A stretch of 64,000 nucleotides of DNA, from positions 1,302,001 through 1,366,000 of the forward strand of contig JAFHKR010000039.1 in the NCBI GenBank assembly GCA_017052515.1, read 5' to 3'. Positions 17,535-25,979 of this stretch are shown one piece after another. The position numbers were made by a program, and so were the translations under genes. The notes beneath the pieces are model-generated. The model was not told where the DNA came from. It did not search any database and saw nothing but the letters and a program-made list of their open reading frames with translations. This DNA is from Fictibacillus nanhaiensis (GTDB lineage Bacteria > Bacillota > Bacilli > Bacillales > Fictibacillaceae). Each line of letters starts with the position of its first letter. The stretch's first letter is position 1.

Positions 17535-18089
17535 TTAAGAATGAAAGATAGGTCTTCTAAGAAAATCAGCTATTGTTTTCTGTTTAATAAGAAGAAAATG
17601 GGTAACAAGTGCAATAAGGATCCCGTTCAACGCACCAGCTATCACATCCAATGGGTAATGAACCCCAACCCATATTCGTGAAAATGTGATCAAGATAGCG
17701 ATCATACACCATAAATACCTAAATCTTATTGTTACTAATATGAGTGTGACAGCAATGGAGATTGCAGATGATGCGTGATCACTAGGGAAAGACGAGTTCG
17801 CAGTATGCTCTACCAATTGTACGATGTCATGAGTGATAAAAGGCCGCTCTCGATAAATGAACAACTCAATCAGTCGATTCACTGAGTATGATAATGAGAA
17901 TGCAAACAAGGCTTGAAATACAATTACCCTATCATTCTTTTTATTTCTCCACCACAGCATGATCAATAATAAAACAAATGCATATTGAACGTATTCGGCA
18001 AAGAAAATCATTAAATGATCTATTAGCGGATAAGTTGAAACACGTTCATTAATAAACATAAACCACTTAACATCTGTATCTAGAATCAT
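17535..18089 (-). CDS. PAP2 family phosphatase (undecaprenyl-diphosphatase BcrC-like)
   Basis: The 184-residue integral membrane protein has the three PAP2 acid-phosphatase motifs: the RERPF region of KxxxxxxRP (near 76-80), PSDHASSA (in place of PSGH, near 99-106) and SRIWVGVHYPLDV (near 137-149), spread over about five spans. Members recycle the cell-wall lipid carrier by dephosphorylating undecaprenyl pyrophosphate, and can give bacitracin tolerance. Size and motif spacing fit the BcrC/YwoA group. Confidence 0.87.
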   Translation of the reverse strand: MILDTDVKWFMFINERVSTYPLIDHLMIFFAEYVQYAFVLLLIMLWWRNKKNDRVIVFQALFAFSLSYSVNRLIELFIYRERPFITHDIVQLVEHTANSSFPSDHASSAISIAVTLILVTIRFRYLWCMIAILITFSRIWVGVHYPLDVIAGALNGILIALVTHFLLIKQKTIADFLRRPIFHS

Positions 18090-18186
18090 ATTACCTCCTC
18101 ATATCTTAACTTTATTTTTCATGTTACTTAAAGAGGTAAGGCTTTCCAATGATTCTTCTCTAACAGTTTTATGGAAATTTTTTTTG

Positions 18187-18218
18187 TAAAACAAAAAAAC
18201 AGCCTTAAAGGCTGCCAT
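18187..18218 (-). terminator. Terminator of a short minus-strand transcript
   Basis: CAGCCTT and AAGGCTG form a tight hairpin; on the minus strand it is followed by TTTTTTTG. It closes the 34-codon gene at 18222-18326. Confidence 0.8.
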
Positions 18219-18221
18219 TCG

Positions 18222-18326
18222 TTATTTCTTCTCTGAAGGTGTAGATATTAATTGAGATATGTAACCATTCAAATCAAAATCCTTGTTTCCTGCATATTCA
18301 CTCAAGTTTACAGTTGTCGTTAGCAT
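18222..18326 (-). CDS. 34-residue peptide, unknown
   Basis: This short gene is supported by a near-perfect ribosome binding site (TTTAGGAGGAACTAAAATG) and by the terminator immediately after its TAA. The product begins MLTTTVNLSEYAG and ends QLISTPSEKK; it has no membrane span, no cysteine and a mixed-charge tail. It could be a small regulatory protein, a peptide precursor, or a Bacillaceae-specific small protein. It sits 116 bp downstream of the DUF1272 gene on the same strand. Confidence 0.55.
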   Translation of the reverse strand: MLTTTVNLSEYAGNKDFDLNGYISQLISTPSEKK

Positions 18327-18442
18327 TTTAGTTCCTCCTAAAATGAGTTTATTGTTATTAATAGTATTACCAAACTCGTAACCTATTAAACCCATTCTAT
18401 TAATATTCGGAATAAAAAAGCTAAAATGCGACTTCCCCTATC

Positions 18443-18643
18443 TTATTTACTTATTGAACAACTTAGGATTTGAGCACCTGCTTTTGGGCGCCTAACCAGT
18501 TCTCCGTTACAATTCATGCAGACATGATTCATTTCTGATGTGCAAGTTGAACAGTACGTACATTCATGAACACATATGTAAGCATCCGACTTTTCATGAA
18601 GCTCTACAGAACATTTTTCACATTGCATTCTCATCTCTAACAT
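18443..18643 (-). CDS. DUF1272 family zinc-ribbon protein
   Basis: The 66-residue protein has eight cysteines in CxxC-like pairs (CEKC, CVHECTYCSTC, CMNC) and the family's closing motif NGELVRRPK. DUF1272 proteins are small, probably zinc-binding, and of unknown role. The start could be any of the first clustered methionines (MLEMRMQ); I kept the first, with AAGGGG upstream. The last ~10 residues extend past the usual family end. Confidence 0.8.
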   Translation of the reverse strand: MLEMRMQCEKCSVELHEKSDAYICVHECTYCSTCTSEMNHVCMNCNGELVRRPKAGAQILSCSISK

Positions 18644-18806
18644 ATTGTTTTAAACCCCTTTTTGTTGTAATTACTTCCTACATATATTATATTTTTTCCA
18701 GATATGCTTTTACATGGAATAATTACGCTATTTCCAATGAATTTCATTAAAACTCTCGGAAAAAGATGAATTATACCTGAATATTTAAAGTCGAGGAGAA
18801 ATAAGT

Positions 18807-19229
18807 ATGGACGAAATAGATAAAGAGATCCTTTTACATTTGCAGCAAGATGCTCGCATTTCCATAACGGCATTAGGTAAGAAAATTGGTCTTTCGAATC
18901 CTGCCGTTCACGAACGCGTAAAAAAGCTTGAGGATAAACAAATTATTGAAGGTTATAAGGCGATTATTAATCCTGAAAAAATGAATAAACCGATTATGGC
19001 GTTTATTCTGTACGACAATACAAAATGTAAGCCTTTTGTTGAATTCTGCAAAGACCATCCTGATGTAATCGAATGCCACCGCCTAGCTGGACAATATAAC
19101 TACCTTATTAAAATCGTGACCCAGTCCGTAGAATCTTTAGAACGTTTTATAGATGATTCCATGACATTTGGACAACCTTCCACGTTAATCAGGCTTTCTT
19201 CACCCGTATCGGATAAATCTTTAAGTTAA
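18807..19229 (+). CDS. Lrp/AsnC family transcriptional regulator
   Basis: The 140-residue protein has the Lrp architecture: an N-terminal helix-turn-helix (MDEIDKEILLHLQQDAR ... LSNPAVHERVKKLED, residues 1-44) and a C-terminal RAM ligand-binding domain with CHRLAGQYNYLIKI. Members sense amino acids. No co-transcribed target is present, so its regulon is not visible. The ribosome binding site is CGAGGAGAAA. Confidence 0.9.
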   Translation: MDEIDKEILLHLQQDARISITALGKKIGLSNPAVHERVKKLEDKQIIEGYKAIINPEKMNKPIMAFILYDNTKCKPFVEFCKDHPDVIECHRLAGQYNYLIKIVTQSVESLERFIDDSMTFGQPSTLIRLSSPVSDKSLS

Positions 19230-19247
19230 ATGCACGTAAGCATAAAA

Positions 19248-19291
19248 AGACCGAACCAATAGTTACAAAAATAACCTTGGTTCGGTCTTCT
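19248..19291. terminator. Convergent bidirectional terminator
   Basis: GACCGAACCAA pairs perfectly with TTGGTTCGGTC around a loop; A's lie on the left and TTCTTC on the right. It is shared by the Lrp gene and the DUF445 gene. Confidence 0.85.
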
Positions 19292-19306
19292 TCATATGTT
19301 GAAAAG

Positions 19307-20563
19307 TTAAACGACCATCTTAAAAGTAGTTAAAACTATTCCGATTAAGAATCCACAGATTGCCCCGTTTACCCTGATCCATTGCAGATCTTTTCCAACA
19401 TTATTTTCAATAATGTTTATCAGAGTCTCATTATCTAATTTTTCAAGATTCTCTTTTACAAGTTGGCCAATCTTCGCATGATACTTCTCAACCATGAGCG
19501 ATAGTTGGTTTTGAATCCAGCCTTCAATTTTCATCATTTTGATAGAATCTTCTTTAAGCGCTTGAATTTGGTTTTTGATCATTGTGATTATATGACGCTT
19601 AATCCATTCTTCATCTTCTGCCAGTTGAATAAATTTTACTTTCGTTTTTACTAGTAAAGAACTTAACTGATCTGTCGGATTCCACTCTGCTACAATAGTG
19701 TTCTTCCACTCTCCAAGTTCTGCTAGAAGTTCACTTCGCTCATTTACATTCTTAATTTCATTGTGTATTTTATCAAGAACCGCTTTTCGATACGGATTAT
19801 TTGGCTCTTGAAGAAGTACAATTCTTTTAAGGAAGAAAGGTTGCAACATGTTCCCTAACTTCTCTGCATTGATCATTTGACTAAAAGATTGAATAGCCAT
19901 CTTCATGAAGCCGTCTGCCTTCGTGTTATCAAGCAATTGTTTGGCTAGTGTTCCTATCTTGTTTTTGGTATCTTCTTTCTTCAACCATTTTTCAGTTTCA
20001 ACCAACACATAATCCAATGCTTTTGCATCCAGCTCTCTTTTAAGTACTTCGTTCACCATCTTGTCTAGTACAGGCTTAATGTCTACACCATGCAAATGGT
20101 CTTTTAACTCTTTTTCTAAAACGGGTGTAAGTTTTTCAGGATCAATTTCATTTATGAGATGAATAACCAAAGACTGTACCCCTTTATGAAAGGAAGGTGA
20201 TTCTAACCTTTGCTCTAATTCGTGTACTGCCTTATCCGCTATATTCATATCTTTTATTTTATTTTGGATACTCTCTTTTGTTAGCCAGTCGTTCTCAAGC
20301 ATATTAATGATCGCTTTAAGCATGCGATCACGATTTTTAGGAAGTAACGCAGTATGAGGTATTGGAAGACCTAGAGGATGACGAAAAAGTGCCGTAACGG
20401 CAAACCAATCTGCCAAGCCACCTACTAATCCTGCTTCAAATCCTCCCTGAAGGACTTGACCTGCTATAGAATCCTGAAATGGAAACGTGGCAAGAAAACC
20501 TCCACCCATGACTCCTAATGAAATTTTCGCGTAATATTTGGACTTGTTATCTTTTATTTTCAA
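19307..20563 (-). CDS. DUF445 family membrane-associated protein
   Basis: The 418-residue protein has a glycine-rich N-terminal hydrophobic region with GGLADWFAVTALFRHPLGLPIPHT (about 46-69), the hallmark of DUF445 (YjiN/YheB group), a long helical central part and a C-terminal transmembrane segment (GAICGFLIGIVLTTF). The function is unknown; the family is thought to sit in the membrane. The start is TTG with GAGGG eight bases upstream. It is monocistronic. Confidence 0.88.
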   Translation of the reverse strand: MKIKDNKSKYYAKISLGVMGGGFLATFPFQDSIAGQVLQGGFEAGLVGGLADWFAVTALFRHPLGLPIPHTALLPKNRDRMLKAIINMLENDWLTKESIQNKIKDMNIADKAVHELEQRLESPSFHKGVQSLVIHLINEIDPEKLTPVLEKELKDHLHGVDIKPVLDKMVNEVLKRELDAKALDYVLVETEKWLKKEDTKNKIGTLAKQLLDNTKADGFMKMAIQSFSQMINAEKLGNMLQPFFLKRIVLLQEPNNPYRKAVLDKIHNEIKNVNERSELLAELGEWKNTIVAEWNPTDQLSSLLVKTKVKFIQLAEDEEWIKRHIITMIKNQIQALKEDSIKMMKIEGWIQNQLSLMVEKYHAKIGQLVKENLEKLDNETLINIIENNVGKDLQWIRVNGAICGFLIGIVLTTFKMVV

Positions 20564-20664
20564 TTGTACATCCCTCAGATTTTACAAGATATTATGAAGA
20601 CTATTATAAATCATGTGTTTGAAAATCAAAAATGATTAACTATTTTTAAGCTTGTTTCGTATTC

Positions 20665-21285
20665 TTAAGTGAGATTCTGTACGATTTCGAGCGCTTTAGG
20701 TTTAGATCCTCCATACACTATTTCATGAATTTGCTCTGCACATTCTTCTGAAGTAAGTATAGAGGTGTCCACTTCTAAATCATATATACCCGGTTCATGA
20801 ACAAGTTGCTGCCATAGTGCAACAGGTGTTGGAACCTCGCCTTCTGGAGTATAGCCTAATTTCCAACTCTCTATCCTCCGATTCATGACGGTTTCAATCG
20901 GACACCGCACACCAATCAACCATGCTGGCGTACAGTTAAGAATATGAGAAGCTTGTTGAAGAATTTTACGCTTTACCGAATACCCTTCATGGTGACCCAC
21001 ATCAACTACAACATTCAAACCCTCACGACAGAAAGCAACAATTGATTTGTACATGGCAAGATACACCTTTTGTATGAAGGGCTCTAAATCTGGCCGCTCG
21101 CCTCCTGGTCGTAAACCTATACTTGGTTGAAACCTCTCTGGTGTCATATCCATAATCCGGTCTACTCCAATGTTCATCCATACTCCTTCAAAATTGTTTT
21201 GAATGACAGAGGCGATGCTTGATTTGCCCGATCGAGGTGTACCATTAAGGATAATAATTTTTCCCTGTGATTCTGTTTGATCCAT
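20665..21285 (-). CDS. Chloramphenicol phosphotransferase-like kinase
   Basis: The 206-residue P-loop protein has Walker A NGTPRSGKSS (14-23), then NIGVDRIMDMTPERF and VVVDVGHHE, as in the chloramphenicol 3-O-phosphotransferase family (PF07931). The family includes antibiotic kinases and many uncharacterised members, so resistance is only possible, not shown. It lies 36 bp downstream of the gntR gene on the same strand and may be co-transcribed with it. Confidence 0.78.
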   Translation of the reverse strand: MDQTESQGKIIILNGTPRSGKSSIASVIQNNFEGVWMNIGVDRIMDMTPERFQPSIGLRPGGERPDLEPFIQKVYLAMYKSIVAFCREGLNVVVDVGHHEGYSVKRKILQQASHILNCTPAWLIGVRCPIETVMNRRIESWKLGYTPEGEVPTPVALWQQLVHEPGIYDLEVDTSILTSEECAEQIHEIVYGGSKPKALEIVQNLT

Positions 21286-21320
21286 ACAAAATCTCCTTTA
21301 TTCTTTGGAAGCAGACTGAA

Positions 21321-21995
21321 CTAAAACAAAGTTGTTAGAGACTGATAATTTAATTTATCCTGTTGAAGCTTCGTTAAACTATGATCTAGGTGTTGGAGAA
21401 GTAAGTTTTTTACTTTTTCCTTTTCTCCGTTCTCAATGTAAAGAATCATCTGCTCGTGTTCAAGAATGTCTAGCTCTTCATTGTTGGAATCTCCATTAAA
21501 AACATCATAAAGAACCATATATGTTGTAATCTGACTCAAAATCTTCTTCATAAATTCGATTAAATAGCTGTTTCCACTAGCTTTAGCTATTATGAGATGA
21601 AATTCATTATTCTTTTCTTGGTAAGGTACGATACTGCGATTCTTATAAGCGCTCTTCATTTCATTCAAAAGTTGCTTGAGTTGTTTGACTTCATCCGCTG
21701 CAAGATTGGAGAAACCTTTTCTGATGGCCATTTCCTCTAACGTCTTTCTCATCTCAAAGGCTTGTACCATCTCTTCAATCGTAGGCTGAACGATGAATGC
21801 TCCTTTATTCGGAATTACATTCACTAGGCCTTCTGATTCTAGCTTCATGATTGCACTTCGAATGGGTGTTCTGCTCGCATTCACCTTCTGTGCAATGGCA
21901 CTTTCAAACAGCTGGTTACCTGGTGCAATTTGTCTATTTAAAATGGCGTTTTTTATTAGATGATATACTTTTTGTTCAACTGTCTCTTTACGCAT
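21321..21995 (-). CDS. GntR family regulator (FadR/FCD subfamily)
   Basis: The 224-residue protein has an N-terminal GntR winged helix (VYHLIKNAILNRQIAPGNQL ... ASRTPIRSAIMKLESEGLV, about 8-60) and an all-helical FCD ligand domain with its metal-binding acidic/histidine residues (EFHLIIAKASGN, HLDHSL). ATG 21995 fits the GGCAGGT site; TTG 22001 is too close. A 35-bp near-perfect palindrome sits between this gene and the divergent yitT-like gene, suggesting control of itself and that neighbour. Confidence 0.9.
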   Translation of the reverse strand: MRKETVEQKVYHLIKNAILNRQIAPGNQLFESAIAQKVNASRTPIRSAIMKLESEGLVNVIPNKGAFIVQPTIEEMVQAFEMRKTLEEMAIRKGFSNLAADEVKQLKQLLNEMKSAYKNRSIVPYQEKNNEFHLIIAKASGNSYLIEFMKKILSQITTYMVLYDVFNGDSNNEELDILEHEQMILYIENGEKEKVKNLLLQHLDHSLTKLQQDKLNYQSLTTLF

Positions 21996-22049
21996 GTTCA
22001 ACTACCTGCCTAATTGTTCTTTTCCCTTATTCTAACATAGTTCATATTG

Positions 22050-22084
22050 GTTTGAACAAAATTGTAGAACAATCTTGTTCAAAC
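22050..22084. promoter_or_regulatory. 35-bp palindromic operator between gntR and yitT-like gene
   Basis: The left arm GTTTGAACAAAATTGTA and right arm AACAATCTTGTTCAAAC match at 15 of 17 positions around a single central base. TTGTTC (22075-22080) and TATATT (22098-22103), 17 bp apart, form the plus-strand promoter, so the right arm overlaps the -35 box. TTGTTC on the minus strand mirrors it for gntR. Confidence 0.8.
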
Positions 22085-22136
22085 TAATTGTCTGTGATAT
22101 ATTATCCTAGGTATTTAGCTTGAACGGAGTGATAAG

Positions 22137-22970
22137 ATGAACCACACAAGAAAAGAAATTACTTTGATTATCATTGGATCCCTGTTCTTCGCCCTTGGAG
22201 TAAATTGGTTCGCCATTCCAAACGAACTTGGTGAAGGCGGCGTTACCGGGATTTCAATGACTCTTTATTATGTACTAGGTTGGTCACCGGGACTAACAAA
22301 CTTTATTATGAACGGTTTACTTCTAGCCATTGGTTATAAAGTATTAAATAAACGAGTGACGTGGTATACGATGATTGCTATCTTCTTTACCTCTCTCTTT
22401 ATACATTTAACAGAAGGTCTCGGAAAACCAGTTGATATTATGCTTGGTACTGTTTTCGCAGGGGTTTTCATCGGTATCGGATTAGGCCTTGTCTTACGAT
22501 CAGGTGGTACAACTGGAGGCTCAACCATTATTGCTCGGATGCTAAATCAGCATTTTGGCTGGGGCGTGAGTACGACGATGTTTGTTTTCGATATTCTTGT
22601 CGTTGGAGGATCCGCCTTTGTTATTGGGATTGAAAACACGATGTACACGGGAATATCCATTTATATTAGCACTAAGATCTTGGATTACCTGATTGACGGG
22701 TTCGATACAAGAAAAGCTGTTACGATCATATCGAATAATACTGACGAAATCGCAAAAAAAGTAAGCGATGAGATGGACCGCGGCGTTACCCTTATTAATG
22801 CAAGAGGACATTATTCGAAGGAAGCAAAAGATATCTTATACGTCGTGATCAACAAACAAGAGCTATTCTTATTAAAGAAGATGATTCAACGCGTTGATGA
22901 AAAAGCATTTGTTGTGGTTCATGATGTAAGAGATGTGTTTGGTGAAGGGTTTACATTTCCTAAAACGTAA
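22137..22970 (+). CDS. YitT family membrane protein
   Basis: The 277-residue protein has five to six N-terminal spans with the family motif ELGEGGVTGISM (about 31-42) and GGTTGGSTIIARMLN (122-136), then a cytoplasmic C-terminal DUF2179 domain (about 185-275). The transport role of this family is not established. Expression is probably under the divergent GntR regulator through the palindrome overlapping its promoter. GGAG lies seven bases before the ATG. Confidence 0.9.
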   Translation: MNHTRKEITLIIIGSLFFALGVNWFAIPNELGEGGVTGISMTLYYVLGWSPGLTNFIMNGLLLAIGYKVLNKRVTWYTMIAIFFTSLFIHLTEGLGKPVDIMLGTVFAGVFIGIGLGLVLRSGGTTGGSTIIARMLNQHFGWGVSTTMFVFDILVVGGSAFVIGIENTMYTGISIYISTKILDYLIDGFDTRKAVTIISNNTDEIAKKVSDEMDRGVTLINARGHYSKEAKDILYVVINKQELFLLKKMIQRVDEKAFVVVHDVRDVFGEGFTFPKT

Positions 22971-22990
22971 GATGCACTCATATAAGTTTA

Positions 22991-23034
22991 CAAAACGACC
23001 CATTCAATTTACTTGAATCGGTCGTTTTATTTTT
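22991..23034 (+). terminator. Intrinsic terminator
   Basis: AAAACGACC..ATTCAA pairs with TTGAAT..GGTCGTTTT, followed by ATTTTT. It ends the yitT-like gene. Confidence 0.85.
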
Positions 23035-23126
23035 AAATAGTTCTCTTTCGATTTCCCTACATTCTCTATCTTAAATCAAAAAACAAGCACAAAAGAGCAA
23101 AAACAAGATAAAAACAGAAAAAAATC

Positions 23127-23154
23127 TTGCAAAAAGCATTATATGTAATATATT
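23127..23154 (+). promoter_or_regulatory. SigA-type promoter of the DUF218 gene
   Basis: TTGCAA and TATATT stand 16 bp apart, 43 bp before the start codon. Confidence 0.55.
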
Positions 23155-23196
23155 GTTAATTATAGAATTAAAACCTAATTCGAAGGAGTTTCTATT

Positions 23197-23853
23197 ATGA
23201 TACCAAAAGAACCAGTTATTCCAGATTTAACTGAAAGTGACGTAGAGTTATTAATTGTTATTACCTTTGAAAGAGAGATACGACCTCAAAAATGTGATGC
23301 ACTATTTGTATTTAGTGGCACTCATAGTGGCCATTGGGAAAAAGTCATTGAAGCTTATAATCTTAACTACATAGAAACAATTATTGTTACTGGAGGAAGA
23401 AGCTTAACAGGTCTCCCTCATCCCGATTGGGACGGCAATACAGATCGTGAGGTATCTGAAGCACGAGTAATTGTGTCCTATTTAGAAAGTGCAGGAATTC
23501 CTTTAAAGAACATTTTCATTGAAGAAAAATCTACTAATTCACTTGAAAACGTAACCTGTGCTAAAGAAATTTTTGACTTTACGAAGATACATACTTTAAT
23601 GGTTGTTTGTAAGAGTCATGCTACAGGAAGACAAATAAGAACCCTCAAAAAGCATTTGCCAAGTCTAATTAAGTACATTCCTTTTACATTTAATACTGTT
23701 TACAACGGAACCGAAGTGAACAGAAACAATTGGGCGGAAACAGAAGTAGGAAGAAAACGCGTGTGGGGGGAATATTTGAGAATTAAGCATTATGGAAGTA
23801 AAGGAGATATTCTTCCATTGGATGTAATGTCTGATAGATTAAAGCTATTTTGA
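23197..23853 (+). CDS. YdcF/SanA-like DUF218 protein
   Basis: The 218-residue protein has the DUF218 core: DALFVFSGTHSGHWEKV, ETIIVTGGRS, the acidic loop DREVSEARVIVSYLES with a following IFIEEKSTNSLENV, and VCKSHATGRQIRT. The E-x-x-S-x-S/T-T-x-E-N pattern is the family signature. It has no membrane span, unlike many relatives, so it is probably cytoplasmic. Members have been linked to envelope integrity, but the activity is unknown. Confidence 0.82.
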   Translation: MIPKEPVIPDLTESDVELLIVITFEREIRPQKCDALFVFSGTHSGHWEKVIEAYNLNYIETIIVTGGRSLTGLPHPDWDGNTDREVSEARVIVSYLESAGIPLKNIFIEEKSTNSLENVTCAKEIFDFTKIHTLMVVCKSHATGRQIRTLKKHLPSLIKYIPFTFNTVYNGTEVNRNNWAETEVGRKRVWGEYLRIKHYGSKGDILPLDVMSDRLKLF

Positions 23854-23865
23854 TACGTAATAGGA

Positions 23866-23896
23866 ATAAAGCTCGGTTTATACGAGCTTTATTACT
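23866..23896 (+). terminator. Intrinsic terminator
   Basis: AATAAAGCTCG pairs with CGAGCTTTATT around a 7-base loop. Confidence 0.8.
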
Positions 23897-23981
23897 AATT
23901 AAATGATGGCTGACTCCATTTGAAAGGTTACTATTATACCTAGCTCACTTTTATACGAGCAGGTAATGACCACATACCTTT

Positions 23982-24761
23982 TTAAAATATATCCGTCAAT
24001 CGTAAAGAATAAGCCAATGAGAATGTAGTAAGAAGTTTTGCGAGAACTGCTATGAGCACAAAGCGTTTCACTTTAACACCACTCACTCCTGCTCCAACAC
24101 AAATGATTTCATCTGGCAACACAGGAACAATGAACAACAAAATCAAGATCCATGTTTCATTCTTCTTAACAAAACGATGATATTGATCTAATTGTTTTTC
24201 ATTAACTAATCGATGCACCATCTTCATTCCAAAAATTCGAGATAAATAAAACATCGTGAAAATTCCTAATACAGCTCCCATGAAGCCTAATATAAAAGCG
24301 GTGAACGGACCTAAAGCAGCACTTCCAGCAACGACAGTTACGATTTCTGGAACGGGCAAGATAATGGGTTGAGCATAACACACAGAAAAATAAATAAGCT
24401 TGGCAAGCTCCATTTTCTCGTTTAAGATCGTCTCTAACCCTTTGTTATCAATGGTAACCATTATTCGACTCATACTATATGTGAGAAAAATAGCAGCCAT
24501 TATTATGCTATACACGATAGAAATCGTCTTCATTTTTTCGAAAAATGTTTCCCGCTTCAATATATAAGATGTAATTAAAAGGATAATAACACTATACCCA
24601 GTGATTAATAAAATTGTCCTATACACGGGTTCAAATGTAGCTAGCGATTGAGAGAGAAGATATATGGAAACGAACAGTATTCCTAAATGTGTTATAAAGT
24701 AATACCTATCTGGATTAAAGATTTTATATACAAACGTACTTCGTTGCATTTTTAAATTCAA
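23982..24761 (-). CDS. VTT-domain (TVP38/TMEM64, DedA-like) membrane protein
   Basis: The ~260-residue protein has about six spans and the VTT core: PVPEIVTVVAGSAALGPFTAF, GFMGAVLGIFTMFYLSRIFG and the re-entrant segment VPVLPDEIICVGAGVSGVKVKRF. DedA/VTT proteins affect lipid transport across the membrane and resistance to membrane stress. I set the start at TTG 24761 (AGGGG upstream); the frame is open to ATG 24809. It is preceded by the histidine-kinase terminator and by direct repeats like those before the two-component operon, so it looks like a separate target of the same response regulator. Confidence 0.82.
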   Translation of the reverse strand: MNLKMQRSTFVYKIFNPDRYYFITHLGILFVSIYLLSQSLATFEPVYRTILLITGYSVIILLITSYILKRETFFEKMKTISIVYSIIMAAIFLTYSMSRIMVTIDNKGLETILNEKMELAKLIYFSVCYAQPIILPVPEIVTVVAGSAALGPFTAFILGFMGAVLGIFTMFYLSRIFGMKMVHRLVNEKQLDQYHRFVKKNETWILILLFIVPVLPDEIICVGAGVSGVKVKRFVLIAVLAKLLTTFSLAYSLRLTDIF

Positions 24762-24822
24762 TGAACATCCAACCCCTTTTCTTTCTGTTACATTTATTAT
24801 GTAAAACAAATCTTAAGAAAAG

Positions 24823-24851
24823 CTTAGGAATATTCTTAACGATTCTTAACT
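24823..24851 (-). promoter_or_regulatory. Direct-repeat response-regulator box before the VTT gene
   Basis: On the minus strand two consecutive 10-bp units, GTTAAGAATC and GTTAAGAATA, are followed by the related TTCCTAAGCTT. The same unit is repeated before the two-component operon (27314-27334). Confidence 0.6.
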
Positions 24852-24861
24852 TTTCCCAACT

Positions 24862-24892
24862 AAAAAAACTTATGAAGCATGCTTCATAAGCT
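24862..24892 (-). terminator. Terminator of the two-component operon
   Basis: CTTATGAAGCATGCTTCATAAG is a perfect 22-bp palindrome; on the minus strand it is followed by TTTTTTT. It separates the kinase gene from the VTT gene. Confidence 0.9.
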
Positions 24893-24896
24893 TTGA

Positions 24897-25979
24897 TCAA
24901 ATTGGAAGTTTGATAATAATCGTGAGCCAGCCATCCATATACTCCGCTCGTATATGACCTCCATGTAGTTCTACAATCCTTTTTGAAATAGCAAGTCCAA
25001 GTCCCGTTCCTTCACGCTCGCTTCGAGCTTTGTCTCCTACTAGAAAACGTTCAAATAATTGATTAATATCTTGTACTTCTGGTCTTTCTGTTTGATTGGA
25101 CAGCCTAAATTCAGCATAATTGGATTGTATGTCAAAGGTAGCTTTGACAATAGAAGGTTTCGTGCTGTACTTAATAGCATTCATAAAAAGATTGTCAAAA
25201 ACACGGACCATTTTTTCAATATCCATAGAAGTTAGAACTTCATCTTCTGGTATTTTCTTTACAACAGTTAGGTCTTCCTTTTCAAAGATCGGAACGTATT
25301 CCCCGATCAATTGTTCTAATAAACCCGTCATGTCTACATCTTTAATGTCTAATTTTACATCTGGACTTGTCAAACGAGTATATTCAAAAAGCTCATTGAT
25401 TAGAGCTTCAAGCTGCTTTGATTTTGAGTAAGTCGTATCATGATATTCTCTTAGTTGATCTTGGCCCAAATAATTCCCCTTTCTCAGCAAGTCCAAATAC
25501 CCTATGATGGATGTTAAAGGGGAACGCAAATCATGGGATATATTTGTAATCAATTCATTTTTCGCTATCTCAAGTTGTCTTTCATATTCAAACTTACTTG
25601 ATAATTCCTTTGACATACTATTAACATCTTCGGCAAGCTTGCTTAATTCATCGTTTCCTTCCATTTCAATCGTCAATCCCAATTTTCCGTTGGCGATTTC
25701 ATTAATACTTTCTGTAATACGCTTTATATAAAGTATTTTGTTTCGTATCAATGCTAAGAAGGTAACAATAAAAGAAAAAATAACAAAAGTAAAAATCAGA
25801 AAAACGATAACATTATAGGTAGTTGCACCAATATCTTCAATCGTAAGATATTGAAGATTAAAGAAATGCAAAATAATTTGAGAGATAATAATCATAACCA
25901 CAGTCGATACAAAAAAGCTAACAGCAACTGCTGCAAGAAGTTTTACAAGTAATGATATTTTAATCCGCTTTATTCTCAT
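24897..25979 (-). CDS. Sensor histidine kinase
   Basis: The 360-residue kinase has two transmembrane segments (about 10-38 and 55-78) with only a ~17-residue extracytoplasmic loop, a HAMP domain (about 80-130), the phosphoacceptor H149 in NISHDLRSPLTSIIGYL, and the ATPase boxes (N box NLFMNAIKYS, G boxes GTGLGLAISKRI). The tiny outside loop suggests it senses the membrane or a membrane partner rather than a free ligand, as BceS/VanS-like intramembrane kinases do. Its start overlaps the regulator gene by four bases. Confidence 0.93.
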   Translation of the reverse strand: MRIKRIKISLLVKLLAAVAVSFFVSTVVMIIISQIILHFFNLQYLTIEDIGATTYNVIVFLIFTFVIFSFIVTFLALIRNKILYIKRITESINEIANGKLGLTIEMEGNDELSKLAEDVNSMSKELSSKFEYERQLEIAKNELITNISHDLRSPLTSIIGYLDLLRKGNYLGQDQLREYHDTTYSKSKQLEALINELFEYTRLTSPDVKLDIKDVDMTGLLEQLIGEYVPIFEKEDLTVVKKIPEDEVLTSMDIEKMVRVFDNLFMNAIKYSTKPSIVKATFDIQSNYAEFRLSNQTERPEVQDINQLFERFLVGDKARSEREGTGLGLAISKRIVELHGGHIRAEYMDGWLTIIIKLPI

